A stretch of DNA of 64,000 bases from NCBI GenBank assembly GCA_021773635.1, contig JAJFJV010000023.1, positions 99,118 to 163,117 on the forward strand, given 5' to 3'. Source of the stretch: Gammaproteobacteria bacterium (lineage in GTDB: Bacteria > Pseudomonadota > Gammaproteobacteria > HK1). Within the stretch, counting starts at the first letter, position 1. Each line of letters starts with the position of its first letter. The notes under the pieces are model-generated. The model did not search any database. It was not told the origin of the DNA and saw nothing but the letters and a program-made list of their open reading frames with translations. Below are positions 26,607 to 35,046 of this stretch, piece by piece. The position numbers and the translations under genes were made by a program.

Positions 26607-26795
26607 TCACACCCCCGCGGAAGACGCTTCTGTAGATTCATCGGCATCAATATCGGTTTCACCCAAATCATCCGCAATCAAGCGCATCTGCTCCAGCGCT
26701 GACTCCAGATCCTCAACAATCTCCGCTGCAATTACCCCGGGTGCTGGCAGATTATCCGAATCCTCCAGCGACTTATCCCGAAGCCAGCAGGGTCA
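26607..26795 (-). pseudogene. hsdM: C-terminal remnant of type I methyltransferase HsdM
   Basis: The minus strand is open for about 60 codons up to a stop at 26607. It reads WLRDKSLEDSDNLP followed by VIAAEIVEDLESALEQMRLI, which matches the tail of type I restriction-modification HsdM subunits. The frame breaks right at the RAYT element edge near 26790, where a stop appears. So the rest of the gene is gone, by deletion with or after the insertion. The HTH-MNT/hepT pair lies downstream in the same direction, a frequent place for such pairs in type I operons. Confidence 0.65.
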
Positions 26796-26796
26796 T

Positions 26797-27701
26797 GGGG
26801 TCAGGTCTTGTCCCGTGCTTTTTCGGACTGACTGATAATCCTGCTTATTGTGGAATAGTGAAGTCCAAACTGATCGCCTATGGCCTGCATACTGTAGCCC
26901 CCGCTTCGGTAGGCTTCGGAAATAGCACGATTCCGGTTGGTGTACCTGGCTGTGTACCACTCCAATGGCTTGGTAACCGGTCGCCGCTGGGTCCTGGGAA
27001 TTTCACTTAAATGGGGGTTGCCAGTTATCTTTTTCTGCATCTTCTCGACAAAGGCTTCTGAGCCCAGATAGATCTGGTTTTTGAGTTCCTCCCAGGGCGA
27101 GGGCTGGTTCTTGCCCTGGGCAACAAACTGTCGATATTCATTTTGAGCCTGCCGCTTGCGGCTTGCGAAGGTGGCCAGTAGCCAGTCCGTCTCCAGCCAC
27201 GGAAAGCCAGGACTCATTCCCGCTGTCGCCCGGTAGCTGCTCCATCGCCACTCCCGGGCAGAGCGCACCATACGGGCGCGCACGGGATTCAAGACGATAT
27301 AGCGGGAAAGTTCCAGCAGGTAACTGTCTTTCTGTACCAGAATGGCCTTGTAACGCCCTTGAAAGACATGGCCTGTCCGTTGATGGGCCTGATTGAAGCG
27401 CTGGGTGTAAACACCATTTAACTGGCGCATACCCTGTGACAGGTTGCCGTCCGGGGTTTCGATAAGCAGGTGGTAGTGGTTGCTCATCTGGCACCAGGCA
27501 TGGACTGTCCAGTTAAAACGCTCGCAGACTTGCCCAAGAACCTCAAGCCACCGCTCCCGGTCAGAATCTTGGAGATAGATATCTTCCTGCCCATCCCCAC
27601 GGGAAGTCACATGGTAGAGGGCGCCGGCAAACTCAATACGGAGAGGCCTAGACATAAGCGCAGGCTACTGGATGGTAGGGCACGGGACAAGACCTGACCC
27701 C
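26797..27701. mobile_element. RAYT transposon with perfect 22-bp inverted ends
   Basis: 905-bp element bounded by a perfect 22-bp inverted repeat: GGGGTCAGGTCTTG to TCCCGTGC at 26797-26818 and its complement at 27680-27701. It contains a single transposase gene whose stop codon lies inside the left repeat. No clear target-site duplication is seen. On its left is the broken hsdM tail, on its right a beheaded higB. Confidence 0.85.
26801..27655 (-). CDS. REP-associated tyrosine transposase (RAYT, Y1 family)
   Basis: 284-aa single-strand DNA transposase of the HUH/Y1 superfamily. It has the N-terminal MSRPLRIEFAGALYHVTSRG, metal-binding H-x-H in MSNHYHLLIETP, the catalytic-tyrosine region DSYLLELSRYIVLNPVRA and a C-terminal HTH YSMQAIGDQFGLHYSTISRI. 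Length and motifs look intact, so it may still be active. RAYTs mobilise palindromic repeats. Confidence 0.92.
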   Translation of the reverse strand: MSRPLRIEFAGALYHVTSRGDGQEDIYLQDSDRERWLEVLGQVCERFNWTVHAWCQMSNHYHLLIETPDGNLSQGMRQLNGVYTQRFNQAHQRTGHVFQGRYKAILVQKDSYLLELSRYIVLNPVRARMVRSAREWRWSSYRATAGMSPGFPWLETDWLLATFASRKRQAQNEYRQFVAQGKNQPSPWEELKNQIYLGSEAFVEKMQKKITGNPHLSEIPRTQRRPVTKPLEWYTARYTNRNRAISEAYRSGGYSMQAIGDQFGLHYSTISRIISQSEKARDKT

Positions 27702-27702
27702 G

Positions 27703-27957
27703 CTGACTCTTTACGGACTCAAGCCGGATAACGCAAAACCGCTTAAGGGCTTCGGCGGAGCTAAAACACTGGAGGTTGTGGAGGATCACGATGGCGATAC
27801 ATACAGAGCGATATACACCGTCAAATTTGAGGATCGGATATATGTTCTCCATTGCTTCCAAAAGAAATCAAAGCGCGGCGTGGAGACGCCCAAACAGGAT
27901 ATTGCAATGATTAAAAGTCGGCTAAAGGACGCCGAAGAACTGGAAGGCAGAAGGTAA
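27703..27957 (+). pseudogene. higB: 5'-truncated HigB/RelE-type toxin
   Basis: 84 codons open from the RAYT edge to a stop at 27957, with no usable start. It contains GLKPDNAKPLKGFGGAKTLE, YRAIYTVKF and VLHCFQKKSKRGVETP, the core of phage-derived Gp49-like HigB toxins. About 25-30 N-terminal codons are missing, replaced by the transposon end. The stop overlaps the start of the higA antitoxin gene (TAATG), so the pair once formed a normal higBA operon. The toxin should be dead unless an internal start is used. Confidence 0.75.
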
Positions 27958-28280
27958 TGCGCAAAATAGAACACGAATTAAGTAGCGGCAATATATTTGC
28001 AGATCTTGGCGTAGCGATGCCAGCCGCAGCCCTCGCAAAGGCAGAGCTAGCCCGAAAGATCAGCAGCATCATAAAGCATAGGCACCTGGTACAAACGGAA
28101 GCTGCCGCCCTCCTGGGCATCGATCAACCCAAGATTTCCAGACTAACACGCGGACAGCTCAAAGAATTTTCTCTGGAAAGGTTGGTGTCTTTCCTGCTTC
28201 GGCTAGACCGTGATATTGATATTACAATCAAAAAGAAACCCCGAAGCCGTCCGGCTGCCCTTGCCGTTTGCGAGATGTAG
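27957..28280 (+). CDS. higA: HigA-like XRE antitoxin
   Basis: 107-aa antitoxin/regulator with HTH QTEAAALLGIDQPKISRLTRG. The N-terminal NIFADLGVAMPAAALAKAEL is characteristic of HigA2-type antitoxins that are encoded behind their toxin. Overlaps the truncated higB by one base. With the toxin broken it is an orphan; its native promoter upstream of higB was likely lost. Confidence 0.85.
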   Translation: MRKIEHELSSGNIFADLGVAMPAAALAKAELARKISSIIKHRHLVQTEAAALLGIDQPKISRLTRGQLKEFSLERLVSFLLRLDRDIDITIKKKPRSRPAALAVCEM

Positions 28281-28419
28281 CTGCGCCGTCCTCACTCCAG
28301 CTCCAGCTCTTATTCAGCTGCAATTTTTGGGGATGATTACCGGGGAAGCTTACGATCTCACTGCAAATCTCCAGAACCCGAATCCAATCTAAGTTCTCTC
28401 AATAATTGTACGCAAGCAC

Positions 28420-30105
28420 CTATTTCGATGCCCTCATCGAGCTTACTAAATACAAGTGTGCCGCGCTCCTGGCCAATCGGTTCAGCGTTCTACGCACGTC
28501 ATACAACAGGTCATCAGCTGGAATATCAGGATCCTTATCTACAAGCGCCGAGGCATAGGCGTTGACAGCGTATTCTGTAAACGCGATCTCATACGATAGT
28601 CGCTTAAAACTTGGATCATCAATACCGGTGATGTTCAGTGCATTCTTTACAGCTGGATGATCCAGATTGATTAGGATGGTCAATGTTGCTTTATCGTAAA
28701 ATGACCGGTCTCTGTCCTCACCCAAGCCTCTATAGTCGACCTTAAAACCTCCTTTAGGCCTTCTTCTCTTTTTAGTATTTCCATCAGCCGGGTCTAAGGA
28801 TGATGTACCTTCTTCATCAGGATCTCCAGAGGGAGGGACGTATGGAACGGGAGTCGGAGGAGTAGGCTGCGGTGGCTCAGGCGAAAGTTCACCTATCTCA
28901 GTCTCCTCAAGCGTTCCAGGAATGGCCACCCCCTCGAGCCATACCCCTTCTTCATCACCACCATCTAATCCTTTTCCAAACCTAGATCGGGCTGGCCCAG
29001 AACTAGAGGACGCTGCACGTATGTCACTAAGTCTAGAAACCTGGGTCTCGAAATCCTGATTCAGTAGAGCCGCAATTTTATCCGCCTGTGTAGCTAAGCG
29101 CCTAGCGTCTTCGCTCTTCCTTATTTCTTGTAATTTTTTCACCTCTTGCTTACGAATCTCATCGAGCTTTGATCCAATAAAGGGCAGGAGTACACGCACA
29201 ACTGGATGCTGGATATTCAATTGGAGCGAGCGCGTTGGATCGTAGGGTTCAATATCAGATGCCCATTTCTCTAGGTTGGGCACATCAATTTCACCGAACA
29301 GATAGTTCCCCATCTCCTTTTTATCTATACCTGCAGTTTCCACCGCAACGAGGTTACCAAGTCCAGCGGTTATGGATATCCCGCATTCACTAGCGGGCAA
29401 TGGAGTAGTAGATACTTTTACCGCTAGCTCAACTTCTCCTAGAAGCTTAGTCTGCTCTTGCGATGGTTTAAAAACGAACTCACTATCAATACTAGGCTCG
29501 CGATACTGGCACAGATGATCATTGACGGCGACTTCTGGCCGAAGTGTTCTGAAGACCTGTAAATTCCGTTCAATATATTCAATGACCGGCTCCGCCGATA
29601 GTCTACGAATAATCATGTTTTTAATTACTACTAAAGTCCCATTCAGAGCATCCGTTCTCTCATTTTTCACCTTCCAATCAAGCTTTACTGCCCCTCCGTC
29701 AGACGAACTTATTGCCTCTCTGGTCAATTCGACGACGTTTCGTACACCATTCCTGCGTGTATCAATACATAAGAAATTCGCAATTCCAAACGCCGCGGAC
29801 TTTCCAGTTCCAAATTTCCCTCGTCCTGGAATACCTCGGATCCGTTCAATATTCTCACCATGCATTGTGAAGTACTGGCGCAATCCCTCCGCGTCCATTC
29901 CCCTTCCGTTATCTTGAATTGTCACCAGTTTAGCTCGAGGCTTTATTACGATTTGCACTTTCGGGAGAACACCATCATCAACATACTGAAGACTATTTAC
30001 GACATACTCCCATACCGCAGCGGCCTCACTTTTGAAGCTTGCCGCCGACGCTAACAAGTCGCGGCCAACGTGGGATGTGACTTCTAATTGCGTTAGATTA
30101 GCCAT
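28420..30105 (-). CDS. MORC-like GHKL ATPase of a candidate novel system
   Basis: 561-aa protein with a Hsp90/MORC-type ATPase head: N-box helix with E33 and N37 (WEYVVNSLQYVDDG), G1 motif DNGRGM (65-70) and G2 motif GRGKFGTGKSAAFG (94-107). A transducer-like part with GTLVVIKN follows, then a charged coiled coil (about 311-350), a Pro-rich linker (408-428), a basic patch KKRRRP (445-450) and a helical end domain (470-555) starting ILINLDHPAV. Overlaps the small gene upstream by eight bases. Bacterial MORC-like ATPases often occur in restriction and defence loci. The region is visibly AT-richer than its surroundings. Function inferred only. Confidence 0.78.
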   Translation of the reverse strand: MANLTQLEVTSHVGRDLLASAASFKSEAAAVWEYVVNSLQYVDDGVLPKVQIVIKPRAKLVTIQDNGRGMDAEGLRQYFTMHGENIERIRGIPGRGKFGTGKSAAFGIANFLCIDTRRNGVRNVVELTREAISSSDGGAVKLDWKVKNERTDALNGTLVVIKNMIIRRLSAEPVIEYIERNLQVFRTLRPEVAVNDHLCQYREPSIDSEFVFKPSQEQTKLLGEVELAVKVSTTPLPASECGISITAGLGNLVAVETAGIDKKEMGNYLFGEIDVPNLEKWASDIEPYDPTRSLQLNIQHPVVRVLLPFIGSKLDEIRKQEVKKLQEIRKSEDARRLATQADKIAALLNQDFETQVSRLSDIRAASSSSGPARSRFGKGLDGGDEEGVWLEGVAIPGTLEETEIGELSPEPPQPTPPTPVPYVPPSGDPDEEGTSSLDPADGNTKKRRRPKGGFKVDYRGLGEDRDRSFYDKATLTILINLDHPAVKNALNITGIDDPSFKRLSYEIAFTEYAVNAYASALVDKDPDIPADDLLYDVRRTLNRLARSAAHLYLVSSMRASK

Positions 30106-30718
30106 TGTTTTTCCTTGCTTCTAACAACCTAGGCCCCAAGATATTTATAAACTCTGAGATATCTGGCTCACTACTCATTAGTTCGGTCAATCGAACTACC
30201 TTTCGTTCAAGCATTTCAGGATTTGTGTATACATCTACCCGGAACACCTCTTCAACCTGCCGTATTGAAACGGATTTTCCATCCTTCCACGCAAACCATG
30301 CTTCGGTGGCACAAAGTCGCACAACCTCCCGATCCCGCCGAACCGTATCGATAGATCCTGCCGTGCGTTTTCTGGCCGAGGTTAAATGTCCAGATTGTTC
30401 TAATAGGGACAGACCTTCAGTCGATATCCATTTCAATCCTTCGGTGGTAATTCTCCATCCCTCGCGTCCAGAGCCCGAAAGTAACGTCCCGTTTTTTTTC
30501 TTCTTTGCATCGGAGAGCTGAACTCTCACCAGTTCCAAGTTAATTTGGTCAGGGTACTTTCGCCACGCAAACGTTCCCGGCGCAATTTCATGGCATTTAA
30601 CCGCCACATCTTCCGTATCTACTGCTTTTTTTGTACCTCCCAACAAATAGACCCCTAGAGTGGTTAATTCATAACCAACCAAGAGGCGTGTCAAGGGTAT
30701 TTTCATTGATTTTTTCAT
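30098..30718 (-). CDS. Winged-helix-like partner of the MORC-like ATPase
   Basis: About 206 aa from the ATG at 30718; an in-frame TTG at 30739 and an ATG at 30706 are alternatives, and none has a strong ribosome-binding site. The N-terminal 95 residues look like a winged helix: helices around TRLLVGYELTTLG and DTEDVAVKCHEIAPG, then KYPDQINLELVRVQLSDA and a wing GSGREGWRITTEGLKWI. The second half (about 120-205) is helical and charged. No named family recognised. The eight-base overlap with the ATPase gene implies a joint complex. Confidence 0.65.
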   Translation of the reverse strand: MKKSMKIPLTRLLVGYELTTLGVYLLGGTKKAVDTEDVAVKCHEIAPGTFAWRKYPDQINLELVRVQLSDAKKKKNGTLLSGSGREGWRITTEGLKWISTEGLSLLEQSGHLTSARKRTAGSIDTVRRDREVVRLCATEAWFAWKDGKSVSIRQVEEVFRVDVYTNPEMLERKVVRLTELMSSEPDISEFINILGPRLLEARKNNG

Positions 30719-30733
30719 AGACACGTATAAAAT
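30706..30733 (+). promoter_or_regulatory. Candidate promoter for the 727-aa sigma-4/alpha-CTD protein
   Basis: TTGATT and TAAAAT separated by 16 bp, ending 26 bp before the ATG at 30760. It lies over the start of the divergent partner gene, so the two transcription units share about 40 bp. Confidence 0.35.
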
Positions 30734-30759
30734 AGACAACTCTCAGAATAATTTCAACC

Positions 30760-32943
30760 ATGTTGACCTTGACAGAAAAAACTAGTATTCAATGGGGTGA
30801 AGCACCCATACCCCTCCTTCCGAAGTGCTTACGAAATGCGTGGTCGGACGAGAAGCCGCCCAACTGGGTAAGGGTAGAACTCGGTCTAGGAGTAGATGCT
30901 CGTCTACAAGATTTCGATCGTAATGTCTGGGGCAACGAGTCGAAAGCAAGTGGGCGTCTCCGCCACTATCTAACTTTTTTTGTACGACGACGCTTATCTG
31001 GAATCGCTGACTTTCCTTGCCTAGACAACCCTTGGCCGATCGGTCTAAATCCAGAGAATGTTCCTTGGTCAATCCGCACAAGAAATGCCCTGGCAAGGGA
31101 GGGATTTCTAGAACAACCGGAACGACTTGCAAACACAACGTTCCGAGACCTACTTCGAATGGAGGCATTTGGAGTCACCTCGCTGCTCGACTTTACTACG
31201 ATTCTCGAGCACATCGTTTCTCAGCGGGAAGAAATATCTTCACTGGTTACTATCGGCGCCAATAAGGAACTATCGGAGATGCACATGTTGGAAAACCTAA
31301 AAAGTGCACTTGAGTTTCCATGGATATCCGAAGTAAGCGGAACCGATCCGAGATTCTCTTTTCCATTCAAATTTGATGGAACTTTAGAAGATCATATAGA
31401 TAATATAATTTCAGACTCGAACTCGATCGACAATATGGAAGATATCCCGGAACTGGTCGGGGAACTTGACTCCATCAAGACGAAAATTGAAGAGATTTCT
31501 TCAAAAACAATTGAGGATGCACTTATAGATCTGCTCGCAAGTTTGAGCCGAACAAAAGGAGAAAGACTCAGTGTTCTTGCTGATAGATTTGGTTGGAACG
31601 GCCTACCTCCAGTCACATTGGAAGCCTGTGGTCAGAAACTTGGAGTGACACGGGAACGTATACGGCAAATACAAAACACCATTCAAAGTAAGATCCCCAA
31701 TCATCCTCTGTTCCTGCCACAGATTGGGCGCGCGATCGAAATATTGATTGACAAAGCACCTATCGAAGTATCCCGTGCCGCGCGTGTTTTGCATGATTAT
31801 GGAGTAGCTCGCGGGCGCTTTTCACCCATAAGCGTAATCGCAGCCGCAGATATGCTCAGCATATCTTGCCCAATAGAAATTGTATCCAACAAAGCTCGTA
31901 AGTATGTTGTGATCGAGGGACGTAGTGCACTTGTCTCCCAGGTCAGCAGTGCAGCGCGGAGCACATGTGGAAAATCTGGTTTTTCGAGTGTCTTCCAGAT
32001 ATTCGATTCTCTTAAGGATAATGCACAGGATATTTTGGAGGATGATGTTCGAAAATTATTGCGAAGCGATCCACATATAGATTTTCTTGATGAAGATTGG
32101 TTCTGGAACACTTATATACCTATAGGCCGCAATCGCTTTGAGAATATCTCTAGACGGATACTGAGTGCAGCAAGCCCTCAAACTCTACAGTCTATAAGAG
32201 AGGGCGTAAGGCGTGAGTATGCTTACAGATCCTCAAGTAATCCTCGTTATCGAGATCTACGAATTCCGCCACAAAGAGTACTGAGAGACTTTTTCAAACG
32301 CCATCCTAAGTTCCACGTAGACGGTGACCTAATTCATACGACTGAAGTGCTGGATTATCGGAAAGAACTCGGTAAAACGAATGCCATATTCATTGACGTA
32401 ATCCGCAGTTCCTCATCCGGAGTTGTGGATAGACGTTCGTTAGCTGAAAAATGTTTGGTGAGGGGAATGAATATAAACACGTTTAACGTCTATACCACGT
32501 ATTCCCCAATATTGGAGCATGTCGGTGTCAATATCTGGAAGATTAGGGGAACTCTGGTTGCTCCCTCAGCTGTAGAGGCGATTCGCAGTGCGAACAACCT
32601 AAAATCTCGACAAAAGAGAATATTGGACTATGGGTGGTGTCCGGATGGCAAGCTTTGGATTGCAGTCAAGGCACCGGAGATATACCAATCATTGGTGTTT
32701 GCTGCGCCGAGCACGATAGCTCAATATTTACGAGCCCATCGTTTTAAATGTCTGAGTAAGTCGGATGGCAGGGAGTGTAGCTCTGTAGCCTTTGATGAAA
32801 AAGGGATGTCTTGGGGATACCACATATTTGCACAACGATACGGTCTCGACGCAGGTGATGTTTTATTGGCTGAGTTTGACATAGCGGCGAGTACCGTGAC
32901 TCTAAGTATAGAGCCGGCTGACTTTCTCGACGAAGATGGATAA
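30760..32943 (+). CDS. Protein with alpha-CTD-like and sigma-70 region-4-like domains
   Basis: 727-aa protein with two domains that normally belong to RNA polymerase. Residues about 101-150 (WSIRTRNALAREGF, LRMEAFGVTSLLDF) resemble the helix-hairpin-helix alpha C-terminal domain. Residues about 262-310 (TLEACGQKLGVTRERIRQIQ) match the sigma-70 region-4 HTH, including the TRERIRQI signature. The remaining 400 residues are of unknown fold with several small winged-helix-like segments. No promoter -10-recognising region 2 is seen, so it is not a sigma factor. Divergent from the MORC-like pair with only 41 bp between starts. AT-rich; probably acquired. Confidence 0.8.
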   Translation: MLTLTEKTSIQWGEAPIPLLPKCLRNAWSDEKPPNWVRVELGLGVDARLQDFDRNVWGNESKASGRLRHYLTFFVRRRLSGIADFPCLDNPWPIGLNPENVPWSIRTRNALAREGFLEQPERLANTTFRDLLRMEAFGVTSLLDFTTILEHIVSQREEISSLVTIGANKELSEMHMLENLKSALEFPWISEVSGTDPRFSFPFKFDGTLEDHIDNIISDSNSIDNMEDIPELVGELDSIKTKIEEISSKTIEDALIDLLASLSRTKGERLSVLADRFGWNGLPPVTLEACGQKLGVTRERIRQIQNTIQSKIPNHPLFLPQIGRAIEILIDKAPIEVSRAARVLHDYGVARGRFSPISVIAAADMLSISCPIEIVSNKARKYVVIEGRSALVSQVSSAARSTCGKSGFSSVFQIFDSLKDNAQDILEDDVRKLLRSDPHIDFLDEDWFWNTYIPIGRNRFENISRRILSAASPQTLQSIREGVRREYAYRSSSNPRYRDLRIPPQRVLRDFFKRHPKFHVDGDLIHTTEVLDYRKELGKTNAIFIDVIRSSSSGVVDRRSLAEKCLVRGMNINTFNVYTTYSPILEHVGVNIWKIRGTLVAPSAVEAIRSANNLKSRQKRILDYGWCPDGKLWIAVKAPEIYQSLVFAAPSTIAQYLRAHRFKCLSKSDGRECSSVAFDEKGMSWGYHIFAQRYGLDAGDVLLAEFDIAASTVTLSIEPADFLDEDG

Positions 32944-33132
32944 AACTCTCACTCCTTCCCTCCAAAAACTGGGAGGATCTTCCGATTGTCCTAGGAAGCA
33001 TATTTCTACTTAGCCCAGCCGCCAACTCTTTGCCACAGCCAAATTAAGTAGAACCTTGGTAGAACTACAATTGTATCGGGAAAGGATGATCGGAAAAAAT
33101 GTTAATAACTTTTTGTTTTATAAGGAGTTTAT

Positions 33133-33208
<76 letters not shown>

Positions 33209-33249
33209 GCGGGATGCGGAGTATACAGGGAAAATGTTGGGCTGATCAC

Positions 33250-33353
33250 GGGGCTCGTCGCCATCCGTTCCTGACGAATTGACGACATACACTCCATCCC
33301 TGGGTTTCGTCGCCGCCTGTTCCCGACAGTCTGGCGACATCCACCCCATCCCT
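33250..33353. repeat. Two 52-bp imperfect tandem repeats
   Basis: 33250-33301 and 33302-33353 are copies of one unit containing TCGTCGCC, CTGTTCC/CCGTTCC, GACGACAT/GGCGACAT and ending CCATCCCT. They lie between tRNA-Thr and the stop of amiB. Function unknown. Confidence 0.75.
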
Positions 33354-33357
33354 GGGG

Positions 33358-34665
33358 CTAGCTGCCGTGGGTTGGGGGGATGCGCAGTACCTGGCCGGCG
33401 AACAGTTTGTCGTGGGGCAGTGCGTTGACTAGGCGCAGGGCGTCCATGCTGACCCGGTAACGATCGGCAATCTTGGAAAGGGTATCGCCACGCGCAATCA
33501 CGTGTTTACGTGCGGCCAGCAGGCTGTCGGGGGGGGCCGTACGTTCGAGATGGGTACGAATGCCCTTGAGTATTGCTCCAGCCAGTAAGCGTTGATGGCG
33601 CGGGGAGAGTAATTTCCGCTCCTCCGCCGGATTGGATATGAATGCCGTCTCTATCAGAATAGAGGGGATATCGGGAGACTTGAGCACCATGAAGCCAGCA
33701 TGCTGCACCTCTCTTTTATGGGTTTTCCCCAGTCCTTTTAGCTGTTTGAGTATGTCGCCCGCAGCTTCGGTGCTGGCGCTCAGGGTGGCGGTCTGGGACA
33801 GGTCGAGCAGAACCGAGGCCAGCAGATCATCCTTGTCGTCCAGGCTGACACCGCCGATCAGGTCAGCGGAGTTTTCCTGATCGGCCAGCCACTTGGCGGC
33901 CTCACTACTGGCGCCGTTATGGGAGAGTACGTAGACGGAGCTGCCCCGGACCCGGGAGTCGCGAAAGGCATCGGCGTGTATTGAGACGAAAAGGTCAGCC
34001 TTCTTTTGCCGGGCGATACGCATCCGCTCACGAAGGCCAACGTAGTAATCACCATTGCGAACCATGACGGCCCGCATACCACGTTGGCGCCGAATCAGCT
34101 TTTCCAACTGGCGGGCGATCTGCAAGACGACAATCTTTTCCCGGCTCCCGCTTGCTCCGGTGGCTCCCGGGTCCTCGCCGCCGTGGCCAGCATCTATAGC
34201 AATAACCAGGTCGCGTAGCTTCGTCTTGGGTTTACTGACAACAAGTTGCTTGGTCGGGCGCTCTGGCCGGGCGGTGCTCGTCGGAACCTGTAGGTCGATC
34301 ACCAGACGGTGCCCATATTTGGCGTTGGGTTTTAACAGGAAACTTTTGGCCCGTGCCGTCTGCTTCAGATCAAGCACCACGCGCAAATCACCATGCTCCC
34401 GGGGAGCCGACCGGATACTGGCAAGAAAGCTGTCTTTGGAGGCGACCACCGGGATCGGTCGACGCAAACGCGCATTGCGGAGATCCACGACTATACGGTT
34501 GGGTTCTTTGAGGACAAACAGGCTGTGGGGTACGGGCGCACCCACATCAAAAACGACCCGGGTGTGTTTGGGGGCGGGCCAAAGGCGCACATTCTCAATG
34601 TCCACCTGGGCCGCACCACAGTCCAGGACCACCAGCAGAGAAATTAGAAAACCGAAAAACCTCAT
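33358..34665 (-). CDS. amiB: N-acetylmuramoyl-L-alanine amidase with AMIN and LysM domains
   Basis: Periplasmic septal amidase, 435 aa from the ATG at 34665, which gives a clean signal peptide (RFFGFLISLLVVL). AMIN domain about 20-125 (DIENVRLWPAPKHTRVVFD), Amidase_3 about 150-370 with zinc ligands in IDAGHGGEDPG, the Glu of SREKIVV, and SIHADA, plus catalytic Glu in SILIETAFISN. One C-terminal LysM (VIARGDTLSKIADRYRVS). The order orn-nnrD-tsaE-amiB is conserved in Gammaproteobacteria, though mutL, which usually follows, is absent here. Confidence 0.93.
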   Translation of the reverse strand: MRFFGFLISLLVVLDCGAAQVDIENVRLWPAPKHTRVVFDVGAPVPHSLFVLKEPNRIVVDLRNARLRRPIPVVASKDSFLASIRSAPREHGDLRVVLDLKQTARAKSFLLKPNAKYGHRLVIDLQVPTSTARPERPTKQLVVSKPKTKLRDLVIAIDAGHGGEDPGATGASGSREKIVVLQIARQLEKLIRRQRGMRAVMVRNGDYYVGLRERMRIARQKKADLFVSIHADAFRDSRVRGSSVYVLSHNGASSEAAKWLADQENSADLIGGVSLDDKDDLLASVLLDLSQTATLSASTEAAGDILKQLKGLGKTHKREVQHAGFMVLKSPDIPSILIETAFISNPAEERKLLSPRHQRLLAGAILKGIRTHLERTAPPDSLLAARKHVIARGDTLSKIADRYRVSMDALRLVNALPHDKLFAGQVLRIPPTHGS

Positions 34666-34769
34666 GGTTCTACACCCGAGAAAGAGAGATTCCCCCTTAT
34701 TTTCCGCCTGTTCCACCCTGTTTTTCAAGTAGTTTCTACGTAAGGGTGTTTTTTATATATATAACATGG

Positions 34770-35001
34770 TGTTAGACACACTTCTGTCACGTTAACTTTC
34801 GGTAAATACGGCTGGAAGCCTTATTGATAAGAGCCAGATCGATATGTAGAAGCTTGGGAAACGTAAAAATAAAAAAAGTCCCGTCATTCCGGGCGGCGTT
34901 TGTTGCTGACCCGGAATCCAGTTTTTTTCAACTGCTGACTGGATACCGGGTCAAGCCCGGTATGACGAGTTTTAGTTAACGGGATGGCAGCGGGCTAGAC
35001 A
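34770..35001. repeat. MITE copy 2 between tsaE and amiB
   Basis: 214-bp element (34779-34992) with 19-bp ends CACTTCTGTCACGTTAACT and AGTTAACGGGATGGCAGCG, the same core (GTCATTCCGG, CCGGAATCCAG, ATACCGGGTCAAGCCCGG, ATGACG) and a similar left half as the copy at 11606-11821. Flanks TGTTAGACA and GGCTAGACA agree in 7 of 9 bases, consistent with an ageing 9-bp target duplication. It separates tsaE from amiB, which are adjacent in relatives. Confidence 0.8.
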
Positions 35002-35046
35002 CATTAACGTGAGGCTTAATCAGGTGTCAGCTGTGCCGGTTTCCAC

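Noticed and set aside
26468..26635. Plus-strand ORF of 55 codons beginning MNRDHIPYSRIQN
   Set aside because: Its ATG overlaps the start of the HTH-MNT gene on the other strand, it runs through the palindromic operator and over the hsdM tail, and it has no ribosome-binding site. Probably chance.
33250..33353. CRISPR-like array
   Set aside because: Only two adjacent 52-bp copies with no spacers; imperfect tandem repeats, not CRISPR.
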